Shown: positions 24,101 to 31,008 of the stretch, piece after piece | Position numbering within the stretch: position 1 is the first letter of the stretch | Layout: every line of letters starts with the position of its first letter | Source of the DNA: Aplysia californica | Lineage: Eukaryota; Mollusca; Gastropoda; Aplysiida; Aplysiidae | Direction of reading: 5' to 3' | Assembly: GCF_000002075.1 (NCBI RefSeq) | Contig: NW_004797366.1 | Location: forward strand, 161,932-196,140 | Length of the DNA: 34,209 nt | Made by a program: the position numbers and the translations under genes | Notes under the pieces: generated by a model | Databases searched by the model: none | Told to the model about the DNA's origin: nothing | The model's input: the letters and a program-made list of their open reading frames with translations, nothing else

Positions 24101-27100
24101 TTTTGCAAATAAGTTAAAAGCTATCAAGTTTTGCAAATAAGTTAAAAGTTACCACTATTACTTTTGTCAATCACACAAATTAATCTGTACATTAGAACAG
24201 GCTAAATCCAAAGAATGAAAAAGTCTATTTCCTTTAAATAAGCAAAGGAAAAAAAAGGTGTTTCCCAAAAAGAAATGGGTGAAATAAGTAAAATTTTCTT
24301 CTCATTTCTCATAAGCACAAGATGTGTCTTTAAATAAAAATCTGTAAACACATATGTGCATTTGGCAAACTTTGAGTTACGTACCCAGCACCATCTGTTT
24401 CAGCACAATACAACGATCATTGATTAATTATAATAAGAGTTTAACACTGGTAGACACACGTGAGACTCACCCTTATCACATTTAGGAGTTAGTTTCTGGG
24501 ATAAGTACACACAAACACAAAGATTGGTGGTGTGATATGCAAAAAGGAAACCAAGGTATGAATACCCATCAGCTTTGTCTTCATTACAATTGGAGCACAC
24601 CTGCCAACTATTTCAAAATCTCAGTAAGGAATACTGAAAGTTATTACAACACATTGCGTAACAACAAAATTACATAAAGTGGGACTGATTTTGGTGTAGT
24701 GTACATGACACAGCTCTCAAATTCCCGACTGCGAAACCCACGACAGTCCCGGGAAATTCCGTAAAGTTGGCAAGCCTGCTAGAGGCAGACAAAGCGAGGC
24801 GGAGAATGAGAACGCGGGCACACACAAAATGTACATTACCTGGGCAGCGGGCGGCGGCGTGTTCTCCTGTTTGCTGGTGTCCAGTAAGGAAGGCTGTAGG
24901 GGAATGTTTTTCTTCTCTTTCTTGTTGTCTGAGCCGCCTCTGATGGGCTCCAGGATACTCAGGCCGGAACTGAAGAACGGCACAGCCTGCTTCTTTTGAG
25001 TGAACAGCTGAAGACAGAGGGTTTCTTAAATCTTAGTAACGTTTCCTGGATTTGTAACACATTACAACATATGGGTCATTCCACCAGTACTGTTTACTAC
25101 GTTCCTAGTCTTTAGTTTTAGTACGGTTTTACGGCACTCGCAACTGTATAAAGTCATATATATGAGCACCAAGGGGTGGATGTCAACAGAGAAGTCTTTA
25201 CGGGGAATCAGGATTACTCTGCTCACCTCTCTAGCCTCAACAGCACAAAGTCTGCTTGGACTATCAAGGCATCCCGGAAATAGCAGTTCACAAGAGGGTG
25301 ACAAACATACAGAAGAAGTAGAGGAAAAATGACGATAGTAAGGATGAGGAAAGAAAAAGCAGCAGTTTCCTGGACTTGTAACACATTACAACAAATAAGA
25401 GCCAAAGATTTAGAGGTGCTACTGGAGCGTAACATACAAAGAAGAGAAAGAGGAGAGATAAGGACGACAGATGTTTGATAGAAAAAGGAGGAAACCACAC
25501 TTGAGCATCCACCAACCACCCACAGAGAAAGCCAAAGAGGAATTATTTGTGTACCACATAACAATGAACGTGGCAAAGACAATTTCATATCTTTAGGAGC
25601 TCTATTTTAGAATAACCCAGTCATTATCAAAAGCACCAATAATCAAAGGGCTTAGACATTTGACTGAAAGGAGACCAAAGCAAGTAAGTAACAATCTTTT
25701 AGAAATAAACAGCCCTCTCCGCTTCCCCCCCCCCCCCTCACCCCATCAACTCATTCCCAACCAATTTACCCACAAGCAGTAGAAATCCCCTGCCCTGTAA
25801 ACTTTGTCAATGAACAATCAGATGAACCATCACAGACAGAAACTGAGACCTAAATCCAATAGTTGCAGGATAGAATACAAGGCCAGACATAAACTCAACT
25901 CAATAGTAGGAAAAGCAAAAACAGTACCAATAAATGCTGCCTCTGTAAGAGAAAACTCTCAAACAGGCAATAAAAGCAAGGGACATTTTTTTTAACTTAT
26001 TAAATAAATGATCAAATACCAACATTCTGATCAAATAATTCTTATTCATATTCTATTATTGTTCAAGCGCAGTGTTGAAATATCATTGTACTAACTTACA
26101 TTTTCACACTCAATGATTGTCTAAAAAGAATAAGATCACTAACAAGGCACCCAAAAAAGGGAAATGGGACAACAAAAAGGCTCAGCCTAGAAATGTGAAG
26201 CATGCTGACAAAATGAGTTACTTCTCGGATTCATGCACTAAGGAAAATGATACATTACCTTTATTGGTGAAGTACTTACAATATTATAAGTATGGAATAA
26301 TAATAGAGAAGGGATCTAGTTAAAGAACATGGCATCAATAAAAAAAATCTACAAATTTGACCCCAATGCCGATTTTTTTTTTTTAGTAAGGGTTTTATGC
26401 CGCTTGCAACTGCATAAGGTCATATATGAGTGCCAGAAGATTAGAGGTGTTACAAGAGAGTAACAAACATAAATAAGAAAAAGGGGAGATAAGGACGATA
26501 GATGTTTGACAGGAAAGAAGAAGCAAACCACACCAGAGCACCCGCCAACCACCCACATTTCTGGCCATTATCTCCATTTGTGGGGTGCGAGAAGTAACTC
26601 GTTTCGTCAGCACGCCTCACATACGCTGCCCCAAGTGTGGCCATGACTCACCACATTCTTGGTGTCTATGTGCAGCGTGTTGAACACCTCGGAGCTACAG
26701 TGCGAGCTGGGCCAGCCGTAGACCAGAGCGTGAGACGAGTCCACATCCTTCAGATGACCCCACAACATGACCTTGGGGTCTTTCCTGGGGGAATATAGAG
26801 TGGTTTAGTTTTAGTAAGAGGGTTTTTTTTTTCAGTTTTAGCTTTAGTAAGAGGGGGAGTTTATTTTAGTTTTAGTAAGAGTTGGTTTTTTTCCAGTTTT
26901 GGTTTTAGTAAGAGTTTTACGGTACTTGCAACACAATAACGTCATATAAGTGGCAAAGATTAGAGGCGTTACAAGTAAGAGACTAACACAAAAAAGAAGG
27001 AGGAGAGATCAGGACGATAGATGTTCGATATGAAAGAAGGAGCAAACCACACCAGAGCACCCACCAACCACCCACTTGCAACACATATGGGTTACATAGG

Positions 27101-27211
27101 TGAGGAAGATTAGAGGTGTTACTAGAGAGTAACAAGCAAAGAAGAGAAGGAGGAGAGATAAGGGTAATAGATTTCCTAGGGAAATAAACTAAATAAAAAT
27201 AATCTATTATA

Positions 27212-27247
<36 letters not shown>

Positions 27248-27906
27248 CATTTAGATATTTGATAGGAGGAAAGAAGGAGCAAACCACACACCAGAGCACC
27301 TGCCAAACACCCACTCCTAAAGACAGAAAAAGGAAAGCCCGTTCCACAAAAAGACGTGCTTGTATGCAAACTCATCGACTTGTCAATTCCTTGTAAAAAT
27401 TCCCTGATTTTGTATCAAATATGTATGACTGTAGTGTAAGTCAGTTTTTAAAAACCCAAAAACTCACCAAAAGACCCCCAAAAACGGTATTTTGGTAATC
27501 AAAATATTTCTGGCACAATTTCTGACTATTCCTAAGTGAGAAGCTGAAACTTGGCAAACTTTCCATCAACTTCCTGTCCCAAAGCAATAGGAAAAGCTAC
27601 ATACCGCTTTTTTTTTACTAACAAGACCTTGATTTTAACAGCTTTGTAACTATGTATGTTTCAAATTGCACAACAGTAAAAAGGATAATAGAGAGAAAGA
27701 ACTGATCTTTACTGATTGAAGAGAGCGAAAGAGAGTGAGAAGAAATAAAGAATAAGAAAGAGAGAGAGAAATTTAAATAAAAGAGTAGGAACACAGAAAA
27801 CAAGAAGAAAGAAAGATGAAAAGAAGAAAAAGGCATCAATAAGAGAGGAAGAGGAGAGAGATAGAGAGAGAAAGAAAGAGAGAGAGGGAGAGAGAGGAGA
27901 GAGAGG

Positions 27907-27951
<45 letters not shown>

Positions 27952-28012
27952 GAGAGAGGGGGGGAGGGAGAGAGAGGGTGAAAGAGAGAGAGAGAGAGAG
28001 AGGAGAGAGAGG

Positions 28013-28070
<58 letters not shown>

Positions 28071-28100
28071 GAGAGAGAGAGGAAAACAGAGAGAGACAGA

Positions 28101-28151
<51 letters not shown>

Positions 28152-30882
28152 TGTGAGAGAAGAGAGAAGAAAGCTCCCACAACTCACTTGGCGGGATGCT
28201 GGACCACCGTCCACGTCTGCTGCTGCGCCTCCGTCGGGTTGGTCAGCCCCAGCTCCACCACCGTGCTCAGGGAGGTCAAGGTCGAGCCCTCGGAGGACGC
28301 CACAGACCCTTCCAGCTGCTCATCGCCCGCTCCTTCACCCTCACTGGCAGGCTCCTCACCGGGGAGCTCGGGGAATGAAGTAAGGACTGCTCTTTCAAGT
28401 TTGCCGGCTTTGCTCTGCAATATCCATAAGCAATGAGTAAATAAAATAGAGAATTAATGCTCTGCAATATCCACAAGCAATAAGTAAATAAAATACATTG
28501 AATACTCTTCAACATCCATGAGCAATGAATAAAAAAGATACACAGTGATTACCTCCTGACAGTGGAGGTCGTCTTGGAAAGACATTGCCCGACGGTATGA
28601 ACATTTTTAAACAAGGTTCCAGCATCTCATAAAATAGTCTGGAGCACAATAGACATCTAAATTACTTTTCAGTTTTCATTTAATAAGAAAATGCGTGAGG
28701 CAAATGGGAACAGTCTGAAAGCAGCAAGCACCATTTGCAACATTCATTTTTTTTAAAAGAAAATTATAACCCAAAATAATTTCAATTACAATTTAACCAC
28801 CACAATGGAAGAAAGAGCGTGACAACCAACCTGATCTGTAGCCATGACAACTGGGCTCGCTGTCCTGGCATCCTCAAAATGGCCGAAGGATTCCGTATCA
28901 GCAGCAGTTGGTGGCGCCGGTGGTGCACTGTCAAAATCTGCCCACCCTGCATCATCTCCTGCCTCCGCACTCCCAAAGTCGCCAAAGTCATCAGCCGCTG
29001 CCACAACGGACGAAACTGCCGCAGTGGAGCCAGCTATGGGTGCAGCGCCGAAATCTCCAAAATCATCGTCGTCGTCATCATCGTCATCATCAAAAGCAGG
29101 AGGCTGCTCCTTCTCAAATTGAAAATCGTCTTCCTCATCCTCCGGTTCACAGACGCTCGTTCTGAACGTAATGGGCGTGACTTCTTCGTGAGGGTCACTT
29201 TCTTTCCTATCGCGGTGAGAGCTGAAGTCACCAAATTCTTTTCCGTCCTCATCGTCACCATCCTCCTCCGGGGAAACAGACTCCTGGAAGTTTGGCTCTG
29301 GCTGACTGTCTTCCTCTGAAAACACTTTACTCGTACTAGCAGCCTCCTCCACTTGTTCTGTCTTTCCAATTTGTTCACAAACCTCTGGTGGGATTTCTTC
29401 TTTGGGACTCGAACTTTCTGCCATTTTTTCCTCTGTAACTTTAGCTGCTGCACCATCTTCATCTCCAGACGCATCCTCTGTTTCATTCACGTGGACTTTT
29501 TTGCTCAGATCTGACTCTACATCAGCACTGAGATTACTGGAATGTTTTGACCCCTCATCATCAGAATTGGAAAGTTCACAACTCTCACCGCCCCCGTCAC
29601 TCAATCGTTCATATCCTTCTTCAGCACGTGCATCACCACAGACAGAAACTTCATGTTGATCTAATGAACCTTCTGACCGGTCGAGGCGAACACTCTTTTC
29701 AGAACACTCAGATGAAACGGCCACGTCTGCACCGTCAGAATCTTTACTGTCACAGCTACTTTGAGGTAGTGACTGACTAACACCGTCTGAGGCTACGGAT
29801 GTGGTCACTAACGAGTCTTTATCTAATACTGTTGCTACAGAAGACTGCTGTAAGGTACCGTACGAGTCACTTATATCACTTTTTTGCAACTCAGGTACAG
29901 AATTTTGAGAAGTATCAACACTGACGGAAGGAGCAGAGTCAAAGTCACACCAGTCGTCAACATCGTCCCCTTCCTCTTGCTTCGTACTTTCCACACCACA
30001 GTGATTTTCCTGCTCGCCTAGGACTGAATCATCATTGCTACCAAGATCACAACCTTTGGAATTCACTGCTTCATTTTGCGTCTCAGAAGTATTGGCAACT
30101 GAATCATTGTCACAATCTTCATCCTCTAACACCTTGTTGTGCTCGTCCGATGACAATTTACCGTCACTTTCGGAAGCACTGATTCCTTCCTCCTGACCAA
30201 TGTCCGACCGGTGACTCGCCACCAGACTCGGGGACATGTCAGAACCAAAAACCCCCGAGTCCATGGTGGAAGCGTTGCTGTGCACAGACTCGTTATTCAC
30301 TCTGGCCAGGGAGCACTGCTGCTTGTCGTCGCTCGTCGCATTCTCCGACTCGTCCACGGAACCAAAGTCGCTCTCCGCATTCTCCCGACTCTCCACCAGG
30401 CCTGAGCTCGTGCTGTGCTGCTGCTGCTCGTCAGAACACTCCGTGTTTTCCTGGAACTGCGAGAACTGTTGGAAGTCAGCCTCAAACTCAATGTCATTTT
30501 CACTAGTAGTGTGGCTGCTTTTGCTACCTTCAAATTCTGGCTCAAAATGATTCTGAGCTGAATCCTCCGATGAAGCATGGTCATTAGAGGCAGTATTGTC
30601 AAGATTTTTTGCACAAGAAGCAGATGTTTTATCTACTATACCATTTTTCATACCATTCGTTTCTTTCTCTTCCAGCACATCTTCTTTATCAAAAGAACCA
30701 TTGGCTGGCAAAGGTATTTCAGGCGACGAGAGCTGTGTCTCCGACTCGCTATGTAAACTACTTATCCCTGGTGCACTTGCAAAATTCCCAAAATCGTCGT
30801 CATCATCTTCATCATTCCAGGCGAAAGTCGAGTCATCCATAGGAGGAGGAGACGAAGAAACGATAGGGATAATGTTAGACAT
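9686..30882 (-). CDS. AFTPH: Aftiphilin (clathrin/AP-1 accessory protein), spliced gene
   Basis: Joined coding exons on the minus strand: 30882-28831, 28414-28188, 26784-26652, 25007-24840, 23087-23030, 20456-20394, 9879-9686. They give 964 residues; from memory the human protein is about 936. Seen: an N-terminus with SSSPPP followed by DEDDDDDFGNF; repeated acidic FGDF motifs; then a C-terminal clathrin-binding region with LHIDTKNVLFT, GLSILEP, PPVDFDWRSSGLTNPL, LDLDFL and LSFMQSKVLMFP. These line up in order with human LGIDTRNILFT, GLGMLEP, PPVQFDWSSSGLTNPL, LNLDFF and LTFMHAKVLMFP. All junctions are GT-AG and in phase. Known of the family: aftiphilin acts with gamma-synergin and p200 (HEATR5 type) on AP-1/clathrin coats at the trans-Golgi network and endosomes. 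Splice sites were read by eye; the exon count between 20394 and 9879 is the least certain part. Confidence 0.93.
9927..10523 (-). repeat. Array of six SINE tail units
   Basis: GGTTTTACGGCACTTG-like hairpins recur at about 9932, 10010, 10106, 10210, 10306 and 10430, all in one orientation. Each is followed by CCGAAGATTGGGA-type sequence and TTACTTGAG before the next. Spacing (78-124 bp) is shorter than a full element, so this is tandem amplification of the 3' part rather than separate insertions. It lies 50 bases upstream of the last aftiphilin exon in transcript order. Confidence 0.7.
10529..10748. repeat. 22-bp minisatellite, ten units
   Basis: Unit GACAAGGGCAATAGAGGTTTCC begins at 10529 and repeats every 22 bases to about 10748 with almost no change (final units end TTTCAG and TTTCAT). 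The unit matches the family A body block GATAAGGACGATAGATGTTT and sits where that block belongs, so it expanded inside a SINE copy. Open frames across it are by-products. Confidence 0.9.
10757..10811 (-). repeat. Tail-only SINE insertion (55 bp) with 13-bp target duplication
   Basis: TTTCATAGAATAG at 10744-10756 is repeated exactly at 10812-10824. Between them lies only the shared tail: TATAGTATAGTATAAGG, TTTTACGGCGCTCGCAACTG and CATATGAGCGC. The stem is GCGCTC/GAGCGC. After the second duplication the outer family A copy resumes (AGAAGGAGCACC...CCAACCACCCAC, to 10856). This nested insertion shows the 55-bp tail alone was mobile. Confidence 0.8.
11101..11271 (-). repeat. SINE-like family A copy with 29-bp direct repeats
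   Basis: Tail TTAGTTTTAGTTTTAGTAAG, stem GGCACTT/AAGTGCC, then the A body. Flanks 11075-11103 and 11272-11300 are direct repeats (CCCACCACTC then CCTACACAGGG) with two mismatches over 29 bases. That is long for a target duplication and overlaps the head sequence. Confidence 0.75.
11301..12171. other. Intron, no other feature recognised
   Basis: AT-rich unique-looking sequence. Short frames only. Confidence 0.5.
12172..12347 (-). repeat. SINE-like family A copy
   Basis: ATTTTAGTAACAGTGTTATC, then GCACTTGCGACACAATAAGG and AAGCGCCGAAGATTAG, the A body and CGCCCGCCAACCACCCAC. Diverged stem. Confidence 0.75.
12348..14049. other. Intron; GT microsatellite and T/G homopolymers
   Basis: A GT repeat occupies about 12657-12730. 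A T-rich tract leads to a run of 19 G at 13432-13450. No gene recognised. Confidence 0.6.
14050..14070. repeat. Run of 21 C
   Basis: An uninterrupted C homopolymer, the longest in the window. Its length may be uncertain in the assembly. Confidence 0.95.
14142..14284. mobile_element. 143-bp palindromic MITE, uninterrupted copy
   Basis: Ends TCGCGACCTCAATGCTTTC and, reversed, TCGCGACCTCAGTGCTTTC start inverted repeats of about 38 bp (continuing TTGTCGTATCTCCATTTTT). The short centre includes AAATGTGACTTCTTC and GAACTGTTTTCAG. A second copy lies at 21564-21908. No coding capacity, and the target duplication is not obvious. Confidence 0.75.
14285..15491. other. Intron with microexon candidate, otherwise featureless
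   Basis: Only the microexon candidate at 14623-14637 stands out. The rest is AT-rich with short frames. Confidence 0.5.
14623..14637 (-). CDS. Candidate 15-base aftiphilin microexon (DEWDW)
   Basis: The minus strand shows a pyrimidine-rich stretch and CCCTCTCAG, then 15 bases, then GTAAGA. The 15 bases take a G from the upstream exon and leave a G for the next, exactly the phase shared by 20394 and 9879. Inclusion inserts Asp-Glu-Trp-Asp-Trp (TS-DEWDW-VFK) without shifting frame; skipping gives TS-VFK. The acidic-Trp content resembles coat-binding peptides, including the clathrin W-box. An exon this short can arise by chance between good sites, so this is a candidate cassette. Confidence 0.45.
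15492..15790 (-). repeat. SINE-like family A copy between ~50-bp direct repeats
   Basis: The SINE runs from about 15543 (TTAGTTTTAGTTTTAGTAAG) to 15729 (CCAACCACCCAC). The flanks 15492-15540 and 15737-15790 are diverged direct repeats: GGCCATTCC-TTAAGTAC near the start and CAAAAACCAT near the end. About 50 bases is longer than a usual target duplication, so a local duplication is likely. Confidence 0.7.
15791..16089. other. Intron, nothing recognised
   Basis: Mixed-composition sequence without similarity to the repeats or exons of this window. Confidence 0.4.
16090..16733. repeat. 52-bp satellite array (left part)
   Basis: Units of the type ACTGTCTATCTCTTATACTG, AGACATACGTTGGGTCTAT, GTAATATTCACCT repeat every 52 bases (ACTGTC at 16211, 16263, 16315), with later units diverged (ACATGTCAGGTCTATATAA). 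The array resumes at 17686 after the inserted transposon. About twelve units in all; the plus-strand frame across it is a by-product. Confidence 0.85.
16734..17683. mobile_element. 950-bp nonautonomous pogo/Tigger-like DNA transposon
   Basis: The left end CAGTAGTCTCCGCCTAAGAT and the reversed right end CAGTAGTCTCCGCCTAAGAT are identical, followed by CCC on both sides. TA flanks both ends (16732-16733, 17684-17685). GGGATCTTAGGCG-like motifs recur near both ends. The interior has no transposase frame but contains two related blocks (GTTCACGG..GATCCCGCCAGG and GTTCACAC..GATCCCGTCAGG). TA duplication plus CAGT ends suit the Tc1/mariner-pogo group; the exact family is inferred. Confidence 0.8.
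17686..17735. repeat. 52-bp satellite array (right remnant)
   Basis: CTAAGATACATGTGCCAGGC, CTATATAATATTCACG completes the unit broken by the transposon: removing it and one TA gives CTTATACTAAGATACATGTG, a normal unit sequence. Confidence 0.8.
17736..18956. repeat. Intron with AAT and AT microsatellites
   Basis: An imperfect AAT repeat fills about 18046-18218, with AT repeats at about 18660-18682 and 18846-18865. Other sequence is unremarkable; the Tyr/Ile-rich frame is a by-product. Confidence 0.8.
18968..19029 (-). repeat. Tail-only SINE insertion (62 bp) with 11-bp target duplication
   Basis: CAAAATGATTT at 18957-18967 recurs at 19030-19040. The insert is TTTGTTTTTGTTTAGTATAG, then GGTTTTACGGCGCTCGCAAC and CATATGAGCACA. 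On the minus strand this is the shared hairpin tail ending in an A-rich run (CTAAACAAAAACAAA), the hallmark of LINE-type retroposition. Confidence 0.82.
19041..19837. other. Intron, nothing recognised
   Basis: No repeats or exon homology noted beyond short direct duplications around 19670-19760 (CTTCACACCTCCCC; CATAAGGCAG). Confidence 0.4.
19838..20043. repeat. Recent 103-bp tandem duplication
   Basis: CCTGTCATAAGACTACGACG starts at 19838 and again at 19941. The two copies differ at about two sites within their length. Confidence 0.9.
20394..20456 (-). CDS. AFTPH: Aftiphilin short exon (clathrin-box-like LDLDFL)
   Basis: A 63-base exon from CACCAG|CC to TCAG|GTAAG. CC completes Ala880 after the preceding G; codons 881-900 follow and a single G is left over. 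NTLDLDFLVVQGSDTYEKTS aligns with human TLLNLDFFGPVDDSSSS. LDLDF resembles the acidic-hydrophobic clathrin box (L-hydrophobic-x-hydrophobic-D/E), a known terminal-domain ligand. The use is inferred. Confidence 0.9.
20457..21349. other. Intron, nothing recognised
   Basis: No clear repeats or exon-like segments. GC is moderate near 20.5-20.7 kb. Confidence 0.4.
21350..21531. mobile_element. 182-bp Tc1/mariner-like MITE with TA duplication
   Basis: TA (21348-21349) then CAGTCGAACCTGTCCGAACG; the right end ...TTTCCACTG then TA (21532-21533). The reversed right end CAGTGGAAATTGTCTCAGG aligns with the left, and both continue into GGCCACCTGT. An 11-C run lies inside. No coding capacity. Confidence 0.75.
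21564..21908. mobile_element. Palindromic MITE split by a SINE
   Basis: TCGCAACCTCAGTGCTTCC on the left and CACTGAGGGCGCGA on the right match the ends of the 14142-14284 element, as do the inner AAATGTGACTTCTTAA and GAACTGTTTTCACC blocks. A SINE separates the halves, so the MITE is the older insertion. Confidence 0.75.
21653..21831 (-). repeat. SINE-like family A copy inside the MITE
   Basis: Flanked by CTCCCTCTTT (21643-21652) and CTCTCTCTTT (21832-21841), a 10-bp duplication with one mismatch. This fixes the element ends: in element sense GTGTGGATGGTTGGCGGGTG at the head and ...CTTACTAAAACTAAA at the tail, 179 bp. Stem GGCACTT (21674-21680) and AAGTGCC (21702-21708) is perfect. No convincing pol III B box is visible in the head, so its origin is unknown. 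Confidence 0.85.
21909..23029. other. Intron; GGA microsatellite, otherwise nothing recognised
   Basis: A GGA repeat lies at about 22377-22402. Poly-A/T runs are frequent. Confidence 0.5.
23030..23087 (-). CDS. AFTPH: Aftiphilin short exon (PPVDFDWRSSGLTNPL)
   Basis: A 58-base exon between CTTGTTTTCAG and G|GTATTC. It starts in phase 0 and ends one base into a codon. It encodes residues 861-879, DIPPVDFDWRSSGLTNPLT. This is nearly identical to human LPPVQFDWSSSGLTNPL, the most conserved short block of the family, so the call is secure despite the size. Confidence 0.93.
23088..23985. other. Intron, nothing recognised
   Basis: Contains a 10-C run at 23327-23336 and short frames only. Confidence 0.4.
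23986..24166. repeat. ~35-bp tandem repeat, five units
   Basis: TTTTGCAAATAAGTTAAAAG recurs five times with GTTATCACTCTCAC-like spacers; one unit is shortened. Confidence 0.85.
24167..24839. other. Intron, nothing recognised
   Basis: No repeat or coding signal before the donor of the 25007-24840 exon. Confidence 0.4.
24840..25007 (-). CDS. AFTPH: Aftiphilin exon (LFTQKKQAVPFF...LEP)
   Basis: The acceptor CTTCAG ends at 25008 and the donor is CAG|GTAATG at 24840/24839, both phase 0. It encodes residues 805-860. LFTQKKQAVPFFSSGLSILEP matches human LFTGNKKQPVIVPMYAAGLGMLEP. The second half (GGSDNKKEKK...ENTPPPAAQ) is a low-complexity linker without clear equivalence. Confidence 0.93.
25041..25523 (-). 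repeat. Mosaic of SINE types A and B
   Basis: Type B occupies about 25108-25300 (TTTTAGTACGGTTTTACGGC, CACCAAGGGGTGGATGTC, CAAGGCATCCCGGAAATAGC). A diverged type A copy occupies about 25368-25523 (ACTTGTAACACATTACAACA to CCAACCACCCAC). GTTTCCTGGA-TTGTAACACATTACAACA occurs at both 25041 and 25368, so B lies between duplicated pieces of A. The 25041 end is 34 bases from the exon acceptor. Confidence 0.65.
25524..26371. other. Intron, nothing recognised
   Basis: A 13-C run at 25725-25737; otherwise AT-rich with short frames. Confidence 0.4.
26372..26556 (-). repeat. SINE-like family A copy with type-B-like tail
   Basis: A T12 run and TTAGTAAGG precede GCCGCTTGCAACTGCATAAG, where AACTGCATAAG is a type B tail feature. 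The rest is type A (GAAGATTAGAGG to CCAACCACCCAC). It looks recombinant or intermediate. Confidence 0.75.
26652..26784 (-). CDS. AFTPH: Aftiphilin exon (MLWGHLKD...IDTKNV)
   Basis: The acceptor CCCCCAG ends at 26785. The first G completes Lys760, and the exon codes residues 761-804 to a phase-0 donor GTG|GTGAGT. VMLWGHLKDVDSSHALVYGW aligns with human VWTELQDIHDAHGLRYQW, and LHIDTKNV with LGIDTRNI. A SINE 3' tail ends 16-17 bases upstream of the acceptor; its TTACTAAAAC sequence may hold the branch point. Confidence 0.92.
26803..27314 (-). repeat. Head-to-tail SINE dimer with expanded tail
   Basis: The tail TTAGTTTTAGTAAGAG is repeated about four times with T- and G-runs (26803-26911). A family A copy follows to 27075, then directly a second copy (CTTGCAACACATATGGG onward) to 27314, joined at CAC without its own tail. 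The second copy holds a 79-bp insert (27173-27251, TTCCTAGGG to a TTA microsatellite) flanked by TAGAT on both sides. The expanded tail ends 16-17 bases from the aftiphilin acceptor. Confidence 0.75.
27315..27834. other. Intron, nothing recognised
   Basis: AT-rich stretch grading into the GA-rich tract. Confidence 0.4.
27835..28165. repeat. GA-rich simple repeat beside a splice donor
   Basis: GA dinucleotide runs with embedded GGAAAACAGAGAG blocks. On the transcript this is a CT-rich tract starting about 20 bases after the donor at 28187. Long Ser/Leu frames across it are compositional. Confidence 0.9.
28188..28414 (-). CDS. AFTPH: Aftiphilin exon, start of C-terminal clathrin-binding region
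   Basis: Follows the main exon in phase 0 (CAG|AGC) and ends with AA of a split Lys codon before GTGAGT. It encodes residues 685-759 plus two bases of residue 760. LERA...TSFPELPGEE aligns with human LERIFEACFPSILVPDAEEE, where the conserved domain begins. The acceptor TATTGCAG sits inside a tandem repeat (28415-28545), and a long CT-rich tract (minus-strand sense) begins about 20 bases after the donor. Confidence 0.87.
28415..28545 (-). repeat. Three ~46-bp tandem copies of a splice-acceptor region
   Basis: CTCTGCAATATCCATAAGCA recurs 47 bases further as CTCTGCAATATCCACAAGCA and then, more diverged, as CTCTTCAACATCCATGAGCA. On the minus strand each of the first two supplies ATATTGCAG|AG. 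The one nearest the exon is in frame. Confidence 0.8.
28546..28830. other. Short intron remainder
   Basis: No features besides the donor GTTGGT at 28830. Confidence 0.4.
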
Positions 30883-30895
30883 GGTTCCCAGTAGC
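28831..30895 (-). CDS. AFTPH: Aftiphilin main exon: start codon and long acidic region
   Basis: The acceptor TTTTCCACAG at 30896-30905 precedes 13 bases of 5' UTR and the ATG at 30882. This start is chosen because SSSPPP plus acid-FG matches the family N-terminus. An open frame continues upstream to 31029 but runs through the acceptor into intron. Encoded residues 1-684 are Ser/Glu/Asp-rich and probably disordered. Candidate coat-binding motifs: FGNF 31-34, FxxFxxF at F137/F140/F143, WCDF 311-314, FGDF 550-553, a ten-Asp run 598-607 then FGDF, FGDF 633-636, and WADF 647-650. WxxF and acid-FG motifs are known ligands of adaptor appendage domains; binding here is inferred. The donor is CAG|GTTGGT at 28831/28830, weaker than the others. 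Confidence 0.92.
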
Positions 30896-31008
30896 CTGTG
30901 GAAAACAAATGAAAAAATGTATAAAGCAACAACATTGATCTTAACATATTTTTTATCATTCATTTTCCACCATTTCAACAGCCTTGCGAGTCCTACGCCC
31001 TCAGCTAA

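Noticed and set aside
27618-28214. Long Ser/Leu minus-strand frames
   Set aside because: Translation of a GA/CT simple repeat, with no domain or splice support.
28844-30550. Several Ser-rich plus-strand frames
   Set aside because: Antisense shadows of the acidic aftiphilin exon.
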